DNA of 64,000 nt from assembly GCA_020746105.1 (NCBI GenBank), contig CM036617.1, positions 135,993,845 through 136,057,844 of the forward strand, written 5' to 3'. The DNA comes from Trogon surrucura. Lineage: Eukaryota; Chordata; Aves; Trogoniformes; Trogonidae. Shown here piece after piece: positions 20,788 through 34,899 of this stretch. The position numbers and the translations under genes were made by a program. The first letter of the stretch is position 1, and each line of letters opens with the position of its first letter. Below the pieces are notes generated by a model. The model did not search any database, was not told where the DNA came from, and saw nothing but the letters and a program-made list of their open reading frames with translations.

Positions 20788-23700
20788 AAGACAAGCACAG
20801 AAATCAAGAAAATTAGGTTATAAAAGCCTACGGCAGATTAAGATACCAATCTGAAACATAAGAAATTCAAGAAGCAGAAGAAAACACTGCAGTTTTCACA
20901 GAGCTTCAAATTTGTCCAGGTTATCTCAGTAAAGCATTTGGGATGATTTGCTATGCAGTAGAATGTAAGGTTGATATGCAACATACCCATCACCAAATAC
21001 AAAAGTTTTTGTGTATTTGTGTAAAATACACTTGTCAGAGACAAACAAGGTTAGAATTGGGTGACATTACTCCCATGCTAAGAATATGAATATTGTCATT
21101 CCCTGGTTTATAAAAATCTTTGACAAGAAAACAAAATTACAAAATAAAAAAAAAAATCTGTGTATTCATACACACTAGTCACCCAATGCTAAACCAACTA
21201 TTTTTCAGTAGCTCTTTAAGAACATATACGCTAGACAGTAATTTAGGACAGAAAGTAAAGACTCAGCCCCAACAGCAATCACATGGGAAATTTCAAAGCA
21301 GTGGAATAATATTTTTTTTCCAAGTTTGAACTTGATCGTGCTACTGGATTTATAAGTCTGTATCGTGGCAATACAGGAGCTGTAATAAATCAGGTGTAGT
21401 CAAACCTTAGGTAAGGCGGCAATTTCCGAACACTGTCAGTACAAAAATAATTTGGTGTACTTGGCTACTAAATTATTTGAAAGAGTACTTACTGTAACAA
21501 TAATACTTGCTATAATTTGTGCTGCGTATCAAATTGACCTGATCCAAATATTACACCAGATGACACTACTTAATGGTACGATAAAACAAGACTGAAGCCA
21601 AATCAAAGCAGTTGATTCTTCCAATTTCCCCTTCCCAGTTTATTGCCTGGCAAATCTTCTTTCAAACTCTTCTCTTATGATACCACTCAAACAAAGAAAA
21701 AAAAGTACTAATGACTAAGAAACATGTTGAACTGAAATCAAGGGTGTTTAAAAAAAATCCTACCACATTAGCAAGCCAGAATTCTCTTTGAAGAAGTAAG
21801 AAGAAAGTCGGAAACCAGAATTCACAATCTGCCACTTTACATGGGAAACGGTATCTGTTTAAGCACTCGTCCGACTTTAAAACCCAAGGGTAAGGTAGCC
21901 AAATCATAACCACTATCAACAGCTGGGAACTGGCTGCAAAGTCTTCAAGCAACTCCAAGTCAAGATAGGCCAGAAAGATGCAAAAATTACAATCAAGCAC
22001 TGATCCAAAATTACAACTAAACAGGTGAGTATCTGATTGAGAAGAAAAATGTATTAATCATTACAGAAAATCCTAGCATTAAATGCCTTTTATAACCACT
22101 AACTCACTTGTGACTTCTAATACTTCACTACAGCTTTCCAGGGAAGCTACTGCCTTACTCTGAATATTTGCAACTAGCAAATCAAACCAGCCTCCTGTCT
22201 ACCAGCTAGGATCTGTCTAGCCCAGACGAAGAAATCCATACTCTGCCTGCCCTGCTATTCTGCAAATGCTTGCTCTAAGCCAGTCAGGTCTTATCCAAGA
22301 TCACTGCTACTTATATATCAGGACTGAAAAACGTGTAAAATGTGGGGAAAGCACTCTGAGGGTCATACTGAAAGCAGTTAGTAAGTATTCACAGCCCGAG
22401 ACATTCTCTAATGCAGAACTCAAAGGCTGACCAATCAAAGCAGAGTCATACAATGAATGAAAATACACTGTGCACTGCCTACATTCACTTTTCCATATTT
22501 ACGTTCACTGTTGCTTTATTTGCTGCTATTCCAATCCAACAAAAACACTACTGGCAAAACATTCGAAGGAGACTCAACTTAGGTTTCTCAGCATAAACTT
22601 CAAAAAGGAAGAAACGCACAACAGACTGCCAAGCAGCGAGATATTCCTGTAGAACACCTGTAAGAATAAGGCCTGAAACACAGATCCAGTGATCTAACTG
22701 AAAATATCCACCTAATATATGCAAAGATGCACATGGCTTCTAATGGCATTTAACAAACAGAAAACCTCAAACTAAACAAACTGGAAAAAAAGAACTATTT
22801 GACTGCAACCTTTCTGAAACAGAAAGGCGAGTGTGATGTCAACTACTGGAAACTTCCTCATAAAGGAAGGAAGAAAAGTAACAAATAAGAAATCCACATG
22901 CATGGAGAAATGGACAGCTTCTACTTTGGTAGAAAAAGGCAATTTTGACATATTTGTGTGAATTACACAGGCAAGAAACCCATATTCTTATGCCAATACA
23001 GAACAGGGAAAAGAATCAATTTTGCCAATTCTGACAGGAAGAGAGATTTGCCATTTTAAGACGTACTTTCCCTCAAAACCAGGAGGTGTGAACTAAGAGA
23101 GCAGTAACGAAACACTTAAAAATCTTATCTCCTCTATGCACATATTCTCACTGAGAGATATTTGTTTCATCTAAGAAATCAGAAATAAGGATATTGATTA
23201 CCTGCATGATCTGAAATTGTTATCCACCATTTTGGTAATTATTTGTGGAAACATTCAGGAAACACTGACGTTTCTGAAATCAAATCCAGAAAGAAGAAGG
23301 AGAGAGGCTGCTGGGTATTGTTCATAAAATGAAATGTAACCTGAAAGGAGTGCTAGGTGTCATGTTAGTACACCAGCAAACCAAAAGAAAGGCACTGCAG
23401 TTTGGAAGTATGCTTCTGTCTCCAGTGCCATAGGAAAGGAGGAAAACAAGTCTCTGGGACAAAGAGGTAAAAGAAATCGTCCTACCCTAGGACTAGGCTG
23501 CCCTTCTTTGGAAGCAGCAGAACAAACCAAAAAAAAAAAACATTTCCCCAATAAACTACAGGCCTGCAGATGTGGTCATGGGGGCACACAGTTCTCAGTG
23601 GTCGTGAACCACAGAGGAAAAAAAGAATTCAACCAAAGGAAGTTACTGTCACCTAAAAGCACACGGTGTGGTAGCACCTCTACGAAGATGAACTGTCACA

Positions 23701-26700
23701 ATCTACGGTCGGCCACCGCGCTGCGGTCTGACCCTATAGCCCTACTTAAAACTTAGAGCACAGGGCACGATGGCACGATGGCTGTTCTGTGTAAAAGAAC
23801 AGGGGTAGCACAACAATTATGGCAGCCTGAACTGGAAATTTGCTACAAGTTACAACACAGCACACCAAGATGGTACTGAAAAATCAGAGTTGGAGGAAGA
23901 CGAAAACTTTTAGACCACGTAGAGCTTAATATAAATCATTAGCCTAATTGTTTTGTTATAACTCAATTATCACACAAATAAGTGTTTTCCTTTAACAAAC
24001 ACTAATCTCCATGACATACGGTTCACATTAAGTCCTGAGGAAAAAAAAAAAAAAGAAAACAAATTTTGTTTGTAATTTATAGTTATTACAGTTTACTATA
24101 ATAGTTGAGAAGTTTTCATAGTAGTTACTAATTACATAAATGTCACAATAGCACATTTTAACATAGAATCTTTCAATTCCCTCCATTTTGTGAAAGGTGC
24201 ACGAGCAGGGTTTAATTTTGTATGTTGAATTTACTGAATGAACAGCACTGATTGTGCATGCATTCTTGCTACTAATGAAGCATGAAGTCTTGTGGGGACT
24301 TATAAAGTCACCAAAACACTCATGTTGGAAGTCTATCAGGATCCAATTCCAAAAGCAATTATGTACTCGTTTTGTACAAAGCTGACAAAATGGTATAGTT
24401 TACAAATCTTGACCTGTTTATTTAAACTTATCAACAGATGGCATTACAGCCAAAGTCTAAATTATTCTCATGTCAAGGGAGGCAGTATCTTTACAGGCGT
24501 AAAAAGCTAGGATCAGGCATAGCTAGTGCCTTGCCAGATTTTAATAAGACCAACTAATCAAATATTTCTGGTGTCTGGTATATAAACATGTTGCAAAAAT
24601 GCACTGAGAAATACTACACAACCATCGCAGAGACCCTTCAGGCAGTCTGAAAATACGTGTTCAAAGTTAAGACTAGTTTACTTATTTACGATGCTGCGTA
24701 AGTGAAAGTGGGGCATACGTAACACCTGTCAAAAGAAACAGCAAATGATATTGAGAATACTAGTATGCCTAAAATACTTTTGAGCCGAAAATTATTTTCT
24801 TTGTAATAAGACTACTATATGAGATTTATTCTAATAATAAGCCAAATGTCCCACGACAACCCTCCCAATAACAGATTCGAAACAAAAAGTAAAACAAGCA
24901 CTTTGAAGAAGCACAATGCAAATACATCATCACGACAGAAATGTCTCTACAGCATCCCCCCACCCTCAGTACCACTACGCAATATTTTATCATTAGAAGT
25001 AGGAACTGTAGTTCTAAACATATGTCAAGGCAGTCAAGAGAAATCTTTGGCATTTGCTTTAAGAAAACGAACAGAGTAATTACTCTGACACCAAGAAAGG
25101 TATTGGGTATTGGGTTTGGAATAATTCAAATTTATGAGCACATATCTGGAATGAAATTTTCCCTTGGAAACCAGGAAGTCTGTGGTAGAAAACCTGTATC
25201 TAAGAGAAGGCATTTCCCCCAGCCTTGTAGGAGCACCCAGGCTGAAGAGAAGGATTTCAATTTTAGCTGCCTATCAGAATCACGTCCAGTAGTAAACTTT
25301 CAGTACAGGATATGTAAAAGCTGATATGATAACCCAGATTGTCTCTGAAACTAGAGACAACATCAGAAGTAGATCAGCATGCAGAATATCTTGCTTAGAA
25401 GACCTTTACATCATTGCAAAAGATAGGTACAGAAACCCAAGTTAAAAAAATGCAACATGCACTTATAAAGGAAGACTATTCTTATCCCCATTAAAAAATT
25501 GGTCTACCAGTGAAAAGTTACTGTTAACTCTGCAGTTTAATATAGTAATACTACAAAGCTTCTATGTAAGAGACCTCCCAGGGCTGAGTGCAAGCCAGGC
25601 ATGGCGAAAATGAAAATCTGACTGCGAGTGGTCAGAACCTGCTCACCAAAGGCTGAACCACTGAAAACAGATAAGTCAATATGAACTCTGCAATAGTTGC
25701 TGAAACAAGACACAACCCATTCCATCCCACTTGTGGAAACAGGTACCAAGTACTAGCAAGAACTGCATACTGAATTCACAGAAAATAAGGAAATTAGTAT
25801 CAAGTGCAGACTTAGTCGTTTACCCCATAGCCAAAATGTACACACAGCAGAATTAAGATTACCAAAGCCCTGCAGAAAAGCCTGTTAAAGAGGGGTTAGG
25901 AGGCAAAGCACAGCTGAAATAGAAGAGAATGATCAGAAGAATCAAGTAATACTGTGTGAAGCTCATAAGCTGGGTCCAACCACTGTTTTAATATAATTCC
26001 TTTTCACTACTGTTACCTGTTACTCTGAAGCAAACTGGTGAACTGTCTTCCAGGAGACAAAACACCTGACAACCCCTAGTCAGGCTCATAACTTGTAAAG
26101 ATTTTTACCAAGCTTGAAGGTCAAGAAGATTCAGAACCACACTAGCAAGCACACGCATCCATTAACAGTTTCTTCTGGGTTAGAACGCTAGCACTGCTAC
26201 TTGGCTTTCAGCATCCTATTCATAAAATGCTCCATTTTGGTATCATCCAAAAACTAGTTCTCCTCTTCATTTCCTTACAGACACTGAAAGAAGCGCCATC
26301 TTTCACAACTATACCTGCCACAGTTGCCACCCTGCAACTGCAAGTAAGTATTGCTCTGCTCCAACTCTGACCTTCCTAGTCTTTGAGATGTTGCGTCTTT
26401 GCTTATGATGATTTCATTTACTTTTATAATCATCCTTCCACACAAAAGAAGCCAGGGAGAGAAGGGTACATGTAGTAAGACAACTATCTCTTAAGTAGAC
26501 CTCAGACCTTTTGAATAATTTTCAAATATGCAAATAAGTAGTTTCCAGTATGTCTGGCCTCTATTGGCTGACAATTTTCCTATATGTGTCAAGGTATGAG
26601 TCAGCTGAGGAAGAATGTGAAGAGATGCTCATGCAAGAAACGGAAAAGCACAATGTCATGCTTGTGTTGCTGTTAGAGCAAGGGACAATACATTAAGAGA

Positions 26701-29700
26701 CAGTAACGGAGAAGGAACATAAACGTGAAGCTCCCTTAAAGTGAGTACAAGAAGCTGGAACCTTACACAGTGGATGACAGCCAAAGAGTGAGCAGGCTTG
26801 TCAAGCAGGAGATGGCAACATGTTGAGAAAAGGTACCAGGAGGATAGCTTCAGTAATTGCCCTTCTAACAGGACAAGAAGGTAACACAGTTGCCAGAGGA
26901 CAGCAAGAACAGTTAAGAGTAACTCAGATGGTAAATGAAGGAAAAAGCACAAGGGTTACCCAGAGAGACTCAGAAAGAAGCGGGAGACTCAGGCCACGTC
27001 ACTGGAGGATGACTCCCTACCCTGTACATTCAGAGCAAGAAGAGTGCAAGGAAACCCATGTTAGATGCCCGACTGTGGAGGCTTGGAATATGGGAAAGCA
27101 GGAAACAAAGGGAAATCTCAAAGGAGCTTTCTGGAGTTCCATCTTGGCCTCAGCAGTCCTTAACTTGCAGCAAGTAATTCAGAAAAAAAGATGTTAAAGT
27201 AGTAGGCCAAGCTGCATAATTTAATATCACTGGCATGAAGGAAGTAAAGAAAAGCAAAAAGAGGATACCAGAGGTGGGTCTTTGTGCCTAACTTAAGAAA
27301 AAAGTAAATGAAGGAAGGTAAATAGCTCAGTGCAGAAGCTACCAAACAAATGACAAACAGTAGGAGGGAAACCAGGAAAATACTGACACAAAAGTCAAGA
27401 GAGGACAAGATTTCAAGACTGGGCATGATCAAGTGTCAAAAACAGCAGGGAAGCCAAGAAGGATGAAGATGGAATAGAGACCCTGAGACCTGGCCAAGAA
27501 AAGGTCATAGAAGCTTCAAGAGAGTCAGAATATCTACACTTAAGTCAACGTAAAAAACAGTCCTAGACTGCAGATATGGTACACGATCTTTCAGTTTTGG
27601 AGTCATGAGTTCTTTCATGAAGCAAGAATTAATTGGGGCATCACGCTTTGACTGTTTCTTTTAATGCCACAAAAACTGGCATATAGAGGTTTTGAGTTCA
27701 ATGTCACTGTGCAATTAAGGTAATCAAGAGCAAGAACAGATAGCCTTTATAAAGTGTTTTTCATCCTTATAAAGGATCAATAACCTATTCCAGAATAAAT
27801 AAGAAGCCACGCATGGAGAAGCGTGCAGCCCAAGGTCAGCCAGCAAAGGAACAGCAGAACCAGGCAGAGAACACAGGTCTCCCAAATCCCCAGCCTAGTT
27901 CTCTACATTCAAACCCTATCTGCTTTGCTCATGTAGAGATGAAGAGAATTTCAGAGGTAACTACTTTAGCAGCTTGTTTATTTTTCTCTGCAAGTTCCTG
28001 ATGGGGAGGGAGAGTTGTTTTGGTTTTACTTAACAATGGTTTTTTGGGGGAAACTGAGAATTCAGAAACTTCGCTCCTTTAATTTGTGACCACAAAGAGT
28101 TCAGATTCCTTCTCAATTATTCAGATTTGAACTTTTAACAGTAATTACATATTTCTGCTATAATCAGCCACAGTCTTTATACAGCAGAGAGCATAAACAA
28201 AATTTGAATTGCTAATTGTAAAAAAGCAAATAATTTTTTTTCCTCGAGGTAAAAAAGCTCTCACCATCTCCCCCTCTCCTTCGTTACTCAGACTTACACA
28301 TAAAAAGGGGCCAAAAAAGAACACACATTCCCTCATTTCTTGACTTCACACCAAGTAAACTGACTAGCTTACACAGATGAGGAAAGAAATTCTGGGCCTT
28401 GCAAAAGGTTTTCACCCCAGTTCCCAAACCCAAGATCCTAAAGTACTGAAAGGAACCAGAGAACATAAAGGAAGGGCTTTTCGTTCTAACCAACTAAAAT
28501 CCAGCTACTCCTGAGCAAGCAAAGGGGGCAGGGGAGAAGGGAAGGTTGGAGAATGAATGAATCATATGGATTATGGAGACAAAGTATCACTCCCCAGCGC
28601 AGCAGAACTGGCATTTTCAGAGAAACAAAACTCTATTTATTGCATAATGGTAAAAAAGAACCGGTTTCTTGACATAACATCAGACAATAAACATTCTGTG
28701 TCCACAATCATATAATTTAATGAAAGGCAAGGCAAGAACAGGTCAAAATGCAGATACTGAACTAAGAGCGGGGCCTGTCAGATGTAAGAAAGTAAGAAAG
28801 GATTCCTGCCAGTGAAGAATCCTAGAGAGGAGATGCGGGATGCTTACTTGACGAAGAGGCAAGCAGCATTTTGGTATTACAGGACCACAGGACAGAATGC
28901 CAAATGGGAAAACGAAATGCAAAGAGCAGTACAGAGATAACCGGGAGGAGGAGTGGGGTGTAGGTGGAAATGAGAGCACAGAAGTAGGCGGGGTAGAAAC
29001 ATGCTGGGCCTTAAAGGTGCAGGAGAGGAACCCGACTGTGACAGGATGCTAGGACGCCCAGGATGGGATTCAGGAAGGGGTTCAAACAGGTCAGGAATTA
29101 GCAAAATCTGTGTGGCCTACCTTTAGGACACCAACTGCAACGTTCCTAACAGGATGGGGTAGAGGTCAGGTCAAAGACAGAAGGGTAAAACTACAGAGTC
29201 TAGTCCAACTCTCAGAAAAGCACTACAGGACACCACATTAAACTGGTTCTAAACTCTGTTGTGAGGTCTCTGAATTTTGAAACATTTCCAGTATTTCACT
29301 TCAAACTTAAAATGAAAATTTGAAATTATTTAATTGTGAAAATATACTGCAACATGTTTGCTCTCAGTGATAGACATACACAGACCACCTTTAAAAGTGA
29401 AAACATGAGTACAGGGCAGAAATATCTTACAGATTTTTAAATCCATCATATATCCCTTAGAAGGAAGAGAGAAACAAAACCAGCAAAACAGATAGCAAGT
29501 AGCAATAATGACTCCTACCAAGATGATAAGCATTTTGGGGTTGAACACATCAACTGGATATTCTTGCTAAATAACACAGTGTGCACAGCCAGCAAGATGT
29601 ATTTACATGCTTTTCTTTAGGCTTCAGTGTTAACAAAACTGGAGAGTTCAAACATTTCAGAGATGCCATTTAGTCTGCCCATTAATTTAGGCACTACTAG

Positions 29701-32599
29701 TTTTTTTCAGAGTTCTCTTCCAGACTGAAAATGCTAGAAACAACACTTTTTGAAGTTTCAATTCTGAAGCATCACTTGGCAACAGGTTCTGCAAACGGAC
29801 TACCACAGAACAGAGACGGCTCAATGTGAAAGTCACTGATCACAATTCCTCCTAAGGATGGGAGAAGCAAATCAAAAAATTAGTCCGAAACCATTTCACC
29901 CCTTTGTTGCTAATGACCAAGATGTAATTCCTATCTGACAGCTGTGTAAAATGAGATAATCAGCTCAGTCCTGCTCCTGAGGGACAGCTGTCCATATCAC
30001 AGTTGCCGTTAACCATACCTCCTCTCTAACACTTAAATGGTCAAAGATCCAAACTGTGATGCAGACTTAACCTCCTGCTATATGAAAGTGAGCTGAAGTT
30101 TAGGGGAGGAGGTAGTAAGCAAAGATACCTGTACCTCTGTAGTAAGAAAAAACTTCAGAGACACTAGCATTCAGCTATATTTTTATGGCCAGAAAAAAAG
30201 AGTACTGCAGTAGTCACAACAGTATCTCAGACTGGGAAATCATATCCAAACCCCTCAAACTGTTTACTGTATTTAATTCCAACTTTCCTGAATCTTTATT
30301 CTATCCTAGAAACTTGCCTACTGAACAAAATTTCAAGATACAACCAAAGCACTTACAGAACACATACTCAAACATTACTATAACCTTATGATCTTTCAGT
30401 AACGTAATTCTTTTCTCATAACTCTCTAGGCCTTCTTATTTCATTTTACCCGAGAAAGGCCACACACTCAGTTCTCAGACGGGAGAGGAGTGCCCGTTGG
30501 ACAGGATCAGGCAACTTCAACTTAAAAAGTCAACTTCTGGAAGCATGAATGTCCAAATTTAAATTTACAAACCCTAACATGCGTGACTAAGTGTCTCTTC
30601 ACTCCCGTGTTGAAGACCTCATTGCTTCTGTTGAAGCCAACTCTATGTTCCTGGGCATTTAAGAATTAAGGTTATTTACTTAGGTATCTAAACATGTTTT
30701 TTAAAGTCTACTTTTAGGTGTTCAGGTTTGACATTCTTAATATAAACTCCCAAAGACATAGAACTTTCATTTAAACGTGTCTATAAAAGTACTTGTGCTT
30801 TTATGAAGATAAATAGTACTCTCTCCCTTTTTCTTTTATGGATACTTTTGTATAAAACACATGGTGCAGAGCAGCTGCAGTATTCCACCTCAGAGGAAGC
30901 TGCATTTTTGCCTGTGATAAACATTTGATTCAAATACCATGATCACACTTAAGACCTACGGTGTCTAAAAATTATTCAATTCCTTAAATTCATCAGTATG
31001 CCTTAGCTCTTGTATAGCTGTGTTTTAGACTACGAAATCTTCAGAGCAGGGATTGTCTTAATTTTGTGTGTCCAAGTCAGCATTGAATGCCCTGTCAGCA
31101 ATTAACAAATAAATAACAACTACTCTACAGCACACGACTTTCAGCCTTGTATGTCTGTTGTGAATATTTAAAGCTCAGGCAGCAAATACTAAATGTTGAT
31201 TTTTATCATTAATAACAACAAAAAAAAAAGGTCTCATGCAGAAAGATACTTGCTGTGGAAGTGCAGAATTTTGTAAGGCTGGCATATATATTCTGTAAAA
31301 TGTCCTGGCATCCATCAGAGCCAAAAGCACTTGAAAAATGTCAAGTCATTACTGTAAGGAAGGGGACAAGCATGAGGTAAATTAACCTCAAGAACATGAA
31401 AAGTCAGTTATCCCCTTGAATGTACAAAGGCCAAAATGCCTCAGTTATCTCTTGCCTTGTGATAGATAACACAGCTGTACTCAAAACAGGCTGATTGCAT
31501 AACCATAGGGCAACAGGTAGGAGGGCATCTAACAGTACCCCCAGAACATATGTACACCTCGTGGCTCAGCCCTCCCCTAGAAAGAGGCACCTTCTGAAGC
31601 TACAGATAACTGTCAAAATTCTCTTCCAAAATGAGGAATCACTTAGGAGGACCCTGGCATCTTTTGTCTGATCTTGCTAGCAAATACACCAAGGAGTTCC
31701 CTCTTCAGGGACTCCCTGTTAACCACTGTGCTCCCAAATGGGTTCCAGAAAGGTTCCCTCCTGTCCTGGCCAAGAACCCTTTGATCTTGGATTTCCTCAC
31801 TGCTATCTCACCAGAGAACAGAAACAGGAATATCTCAGGTGAGATATCCTTAGGCGTGATTCTTCTGCTGTGGGAATCTGCTTTGACTTCATTTGAGATG
31901 AAGCCTCCCTCCGACTTGATTTCTCAGGAAATCACGACGTTAGTGTCAGAATACTCATTTGTGACTGGAAATTAACTGCCTCATTTATAAAAAGCAGCCA
32001 GCTCGGCTCACCACATCACTAGCATTAGAATTCACATTCCTAGCCTCTGAACACCACATAAAACACAGATGAAGACTGGTGGCAACAGAATGGCTTCTTT
32101 TGGCTTTCAGAGCAGGTTCCACCAGCACTGTCACCAATTTTCATGCCCAGGCTCCTGAGCAGCACAAAACCCACTCTCAAGGGCACTCCTTCCAGAATTG
32201 ATCCCACAGCCCCCAGGTACATCTAGGAGTACCAGCACTGGGATCTGTGCGTTCAGCTCCCCAGCACCGCGAGGTCTGCATCATACAATGATTTTATTCC
32301 CACAGTTACAAGCACAGTAGGACCCACATGGAGAACATCCGACGCTCCAACCCCACAGGTACACCCCTTGGACATGAGCACTACAAATCACTGCTCCTCA
32401 ATGATTTTTCAGCCAGTATTATCTTTCTCAATGACCCTTAAATGACAGAAATTAATTTCACATTGGTGGTATAAAGGCTGAGCCTAGGCTGAATACACCA
32501 GCGAAAGAAAGTAGAAGGAAAAGGGCAGAGGTTTCTTACAATTAAAGGTCTCCCATAAGCTAAATAGTGAGGGAAAGAATCAGGTCAATTCCATATAGC

Positions 32600-32770
32600 A
32601 ATAAAACGGAGCTAAACGAGAGAGATGGAGAAAGATACAGAGAAAAAGAAGCCTGGGGAGAGGTTCAGAAACAGAGAGAAAAGATTAAAAGGAAAGCAGA
32701 TACACCGAGAGACGAGACAAGGAAAACAAGGACAGAAGGCAAGAGAGAAGGACAGCTAGGAATAGAGAGG
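32600..32770. repeat. Purine-rich (A/G) low-complexity stretch
   Basis: About 170 bp strongly enriched in GAGA, GAAA and AGAG words on the plus strand. It also forms an open frame of 68 codons that is almost all charged residues, which I read as a by-product of the base composition. Confidence 0.8.
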
Positions 32771-33786
32771 TGATATAATGTGGTCACTCACTCTGTCTGA
32801 AAGATTTTCTGGAGGGAGGTGGATTATCTTCAGTGCTGGTTTCTGGGGTGCTGCCCTTCACACTTCTTCTCTGAGATCCATCCTCAGAGCATTACTGTCA
32901 GCTATTCCAAGAGCTTCTTGAAGAAATATTTTGAGGGTGAAGGGATCGTTGATCCAATCAGGATCTTGAGTATTAAAACAATCTGTCTGGTATTGTCAGT
33001 CCCCTAAAACTGCTGGTTTTATCCCAGGATGGAGATCCTCTCTCCCTTTTGGCAGCTACCTAGTAAAGGGGTGTTCCCGTGGGAGACAGCCTTTTCACTG
33101 ATTGTCAGATTATTTCAGAGATCAATTTCCCCGATTTCCCTACCTGTAAATGTCTTTTTCTTCTAGGAGCACCTTGTCCTTAAGGGTGGGGAAATCTCTT
33201 TCTCTGAAAAAAATTCTTGCTATCCTTTTGGATAGTATCAGTAAAATTTGCCTTTTCCCTTCCCTGTAGCTGGGAGGTGTGTCTTCTCTCCTTGCACAGG
33301 ATATTTGACGAAAACCCTCTTGGGATTAGGGGATGAGGGATCCTCTTCGGGATGAAGGAGGATGAGGTCAGTACTGGAAATTACCTTTATCTCCAGTGGT
33401 TAAGAGCAACTGGAAAGGGAAGAAGAATATCTAAATCTGCCTCTGCTTTCTCTCTCTTGTTTTGCCTTCTCTGTTGCCTGCTGAGCGGATGTAAATAATT
33501 AAAATCACTAGGTAAGTATCTGGAGCTCCTGCTTATTTCTGCCTTAGGGACTGCCTCTTTTGGGCATACGGGGTTTCTTCTGTGAAGACTCCCCTGCCCT
33601 ATCTGGTCTGGGGAAGGGCTGTCTCCTCTGCTCGGGGGAGGAATTTCCTCGGTAGCAGGGGGGAGTTGGTGGCAAGTTATTCTCACAGCCCTCAGAAGCT
33701 GGGGTCTGAGGACGCCTCTCCCCTAAAGAGGTACTGAGCGAGCTCCAGGAGGCTCTATTCCACAGCAAGGAAGAGCACACCTGCTT

Positions 33787-34830
33787 CTAGGTAGTTCCGA
33801 GGGCTTGGCGCCGGGGGCCTGTGCCCACCCTCCGCTCCTCAGAGGGGAAGGCGGCGAGCGTTAAGCTCCCCGGCCGCGGGCGGGGAAGGAGCCGGTGGGC
33901 GGGTGCGCCCCGGCCTGCCAGCGAGGCGGGGGCGGCGAGGGGCCGCCGGGCTGGCCCCCCGCGCCGGGAGCCGAGCTGCCTAACGGGGGGGCCCCTGCCG
34001 GCTGCGGATGGGGCGGTGGGCGGCGGGCAGGGTATCTCTCGCCCACCCCAGCAGGCTCCGGGGGTGTCCCTCCACCCCCGCTGCCCGGAGGCTGTCCCTG
34101 GCTTCCCCCCAGGCCCCGGCTCCTCTTGGCCGGGCCCGGCTACCACAGGCCTGCGCGGCGGCTCACGGGGCTGAGCGGCCGCCTCCGCCGCCTTCCGCCG
34201 GGCCTCGGCTTCGTCCCTGGGGGCCTCCGCAGGCTCCGGTGCGGGGGGCCCCGACCGGGCGGCGCTGAGTCTCTCCAGGCCCCGCCGCTCCCGCGGCTGC
34301 TGCTCCGGGCTGCGGCTCCACTGCAGGCCCCGGCTCCTCCCCGGCCTCCGCTCCGCCTCCCCCGGCTCCCCCCCGGCCACGGCCGCCCCCGCCTCCCCGG
34401 GTTAAGGAGGCTCCGATCTGGGGTTGCCGCGGCTGGGCCGCGCCCGTTTTACCCGCTGGAGGGGAAGCCCGGCTCCGCTCGGAGAGTCTGCGCGCCCGTC
34501 GGGACCTGTGGGGCCGCGGCCTTCCCCGCGCCCCGGGAGCTGGAGTCACGCCGGAGATGGCCGCCGGCCGGGGGGCCTCCCCTCTCAGGCCGCTGCCAGC
34601 AGCAGCAGCAGTCTCCTGCCGACCCCCAGCTGGCGGCGGCGGCGGCTGTTGGGTCCCCACCCGTGCGACAGCCGCTCATCCGCCCGGCGGTCATCTCCCG
34701 CGGCCCGAGGGCCTTTCCCCGACCCACCCGCTCCCAAATGGCTGCCTGGGCCTGGCAGCCCCCACTGCGGCTCGGGGTCACGTCCCTGGGTGATGACCTG
34801 CCCTGCTCCCGCTAGGCACAGAGGGGTTGT
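33787..34830. promoter_or_regulatory. CpG island 1 (candidate promoter/first exon)
   Basis: About 1 kb of very GC-rich, CpG-dense sequence with sharp borders to AT-rich flanks. It holds many SP1-type GC boxes, a CAG-type trinucleotide run near 34600, CGG/GGC triplets near 34634-34648, and YY1-like words (GATGGCCGCC near 34557; AAATGGCTGCC near 34736). Long open frames exist on both strands (up to 306 codons), but they are Pro/Arg/Gly/Ala-rich and overlap one another, as expected from base composition. It lies on the 5' side of FOXJ2 and is a candidate for its promoter or 5' UTR exon; I could not fix a splice donor. Confidence 0.7.
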
Positions 34831-34899
34831 GCTTTGCTCCAGCCTGGAACAGGGTCTTCCCTCAGCCCCGAAAAATGCATCTTTCCATCCTTGGTAACC

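Larger units (their letters stand above)
18264..33780. other. AT-rich, gene-poor stretch; probable FOXJ2 5' intron
   Basis: I see no exon, RNA gene or intact transposon in these 15.5 kb. Many short open frames occur but none has a recognisable domain or conserved composition. Poly-A runs occur near 20371, 21147, 23529, 24042 and 31220. A C-run followed by a T-run sits at 20751-20787, and a purine-rich stretch at 32600-32770. The ATG exon of FOXJ2 needs an upstream noncoding exon and the nearest CpG islands lie beyond 33.7 kb, so this is most simply FOXJ2 intron 1. That is inference. Confidence 0.55.

Noticed and set aside
33505-33520. Near-perfect splice donor CTAG|GTAAGTAT on the plus strand
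   Set aside because: No plus-strand exon or promoter is seen to its left, and it points into CpG island 1. One consensus 9-mer by itself is not evidence of a transcript.
33787-34897. Long overlapping open frames (up to 306 codons) on both strands in CpG island 1
   Set aside because: They are Pro/Arg/Gly/Ala-rich, occur in several frames at once on both strands and show no domain. This is the expected effect of high GC with few stop codons.
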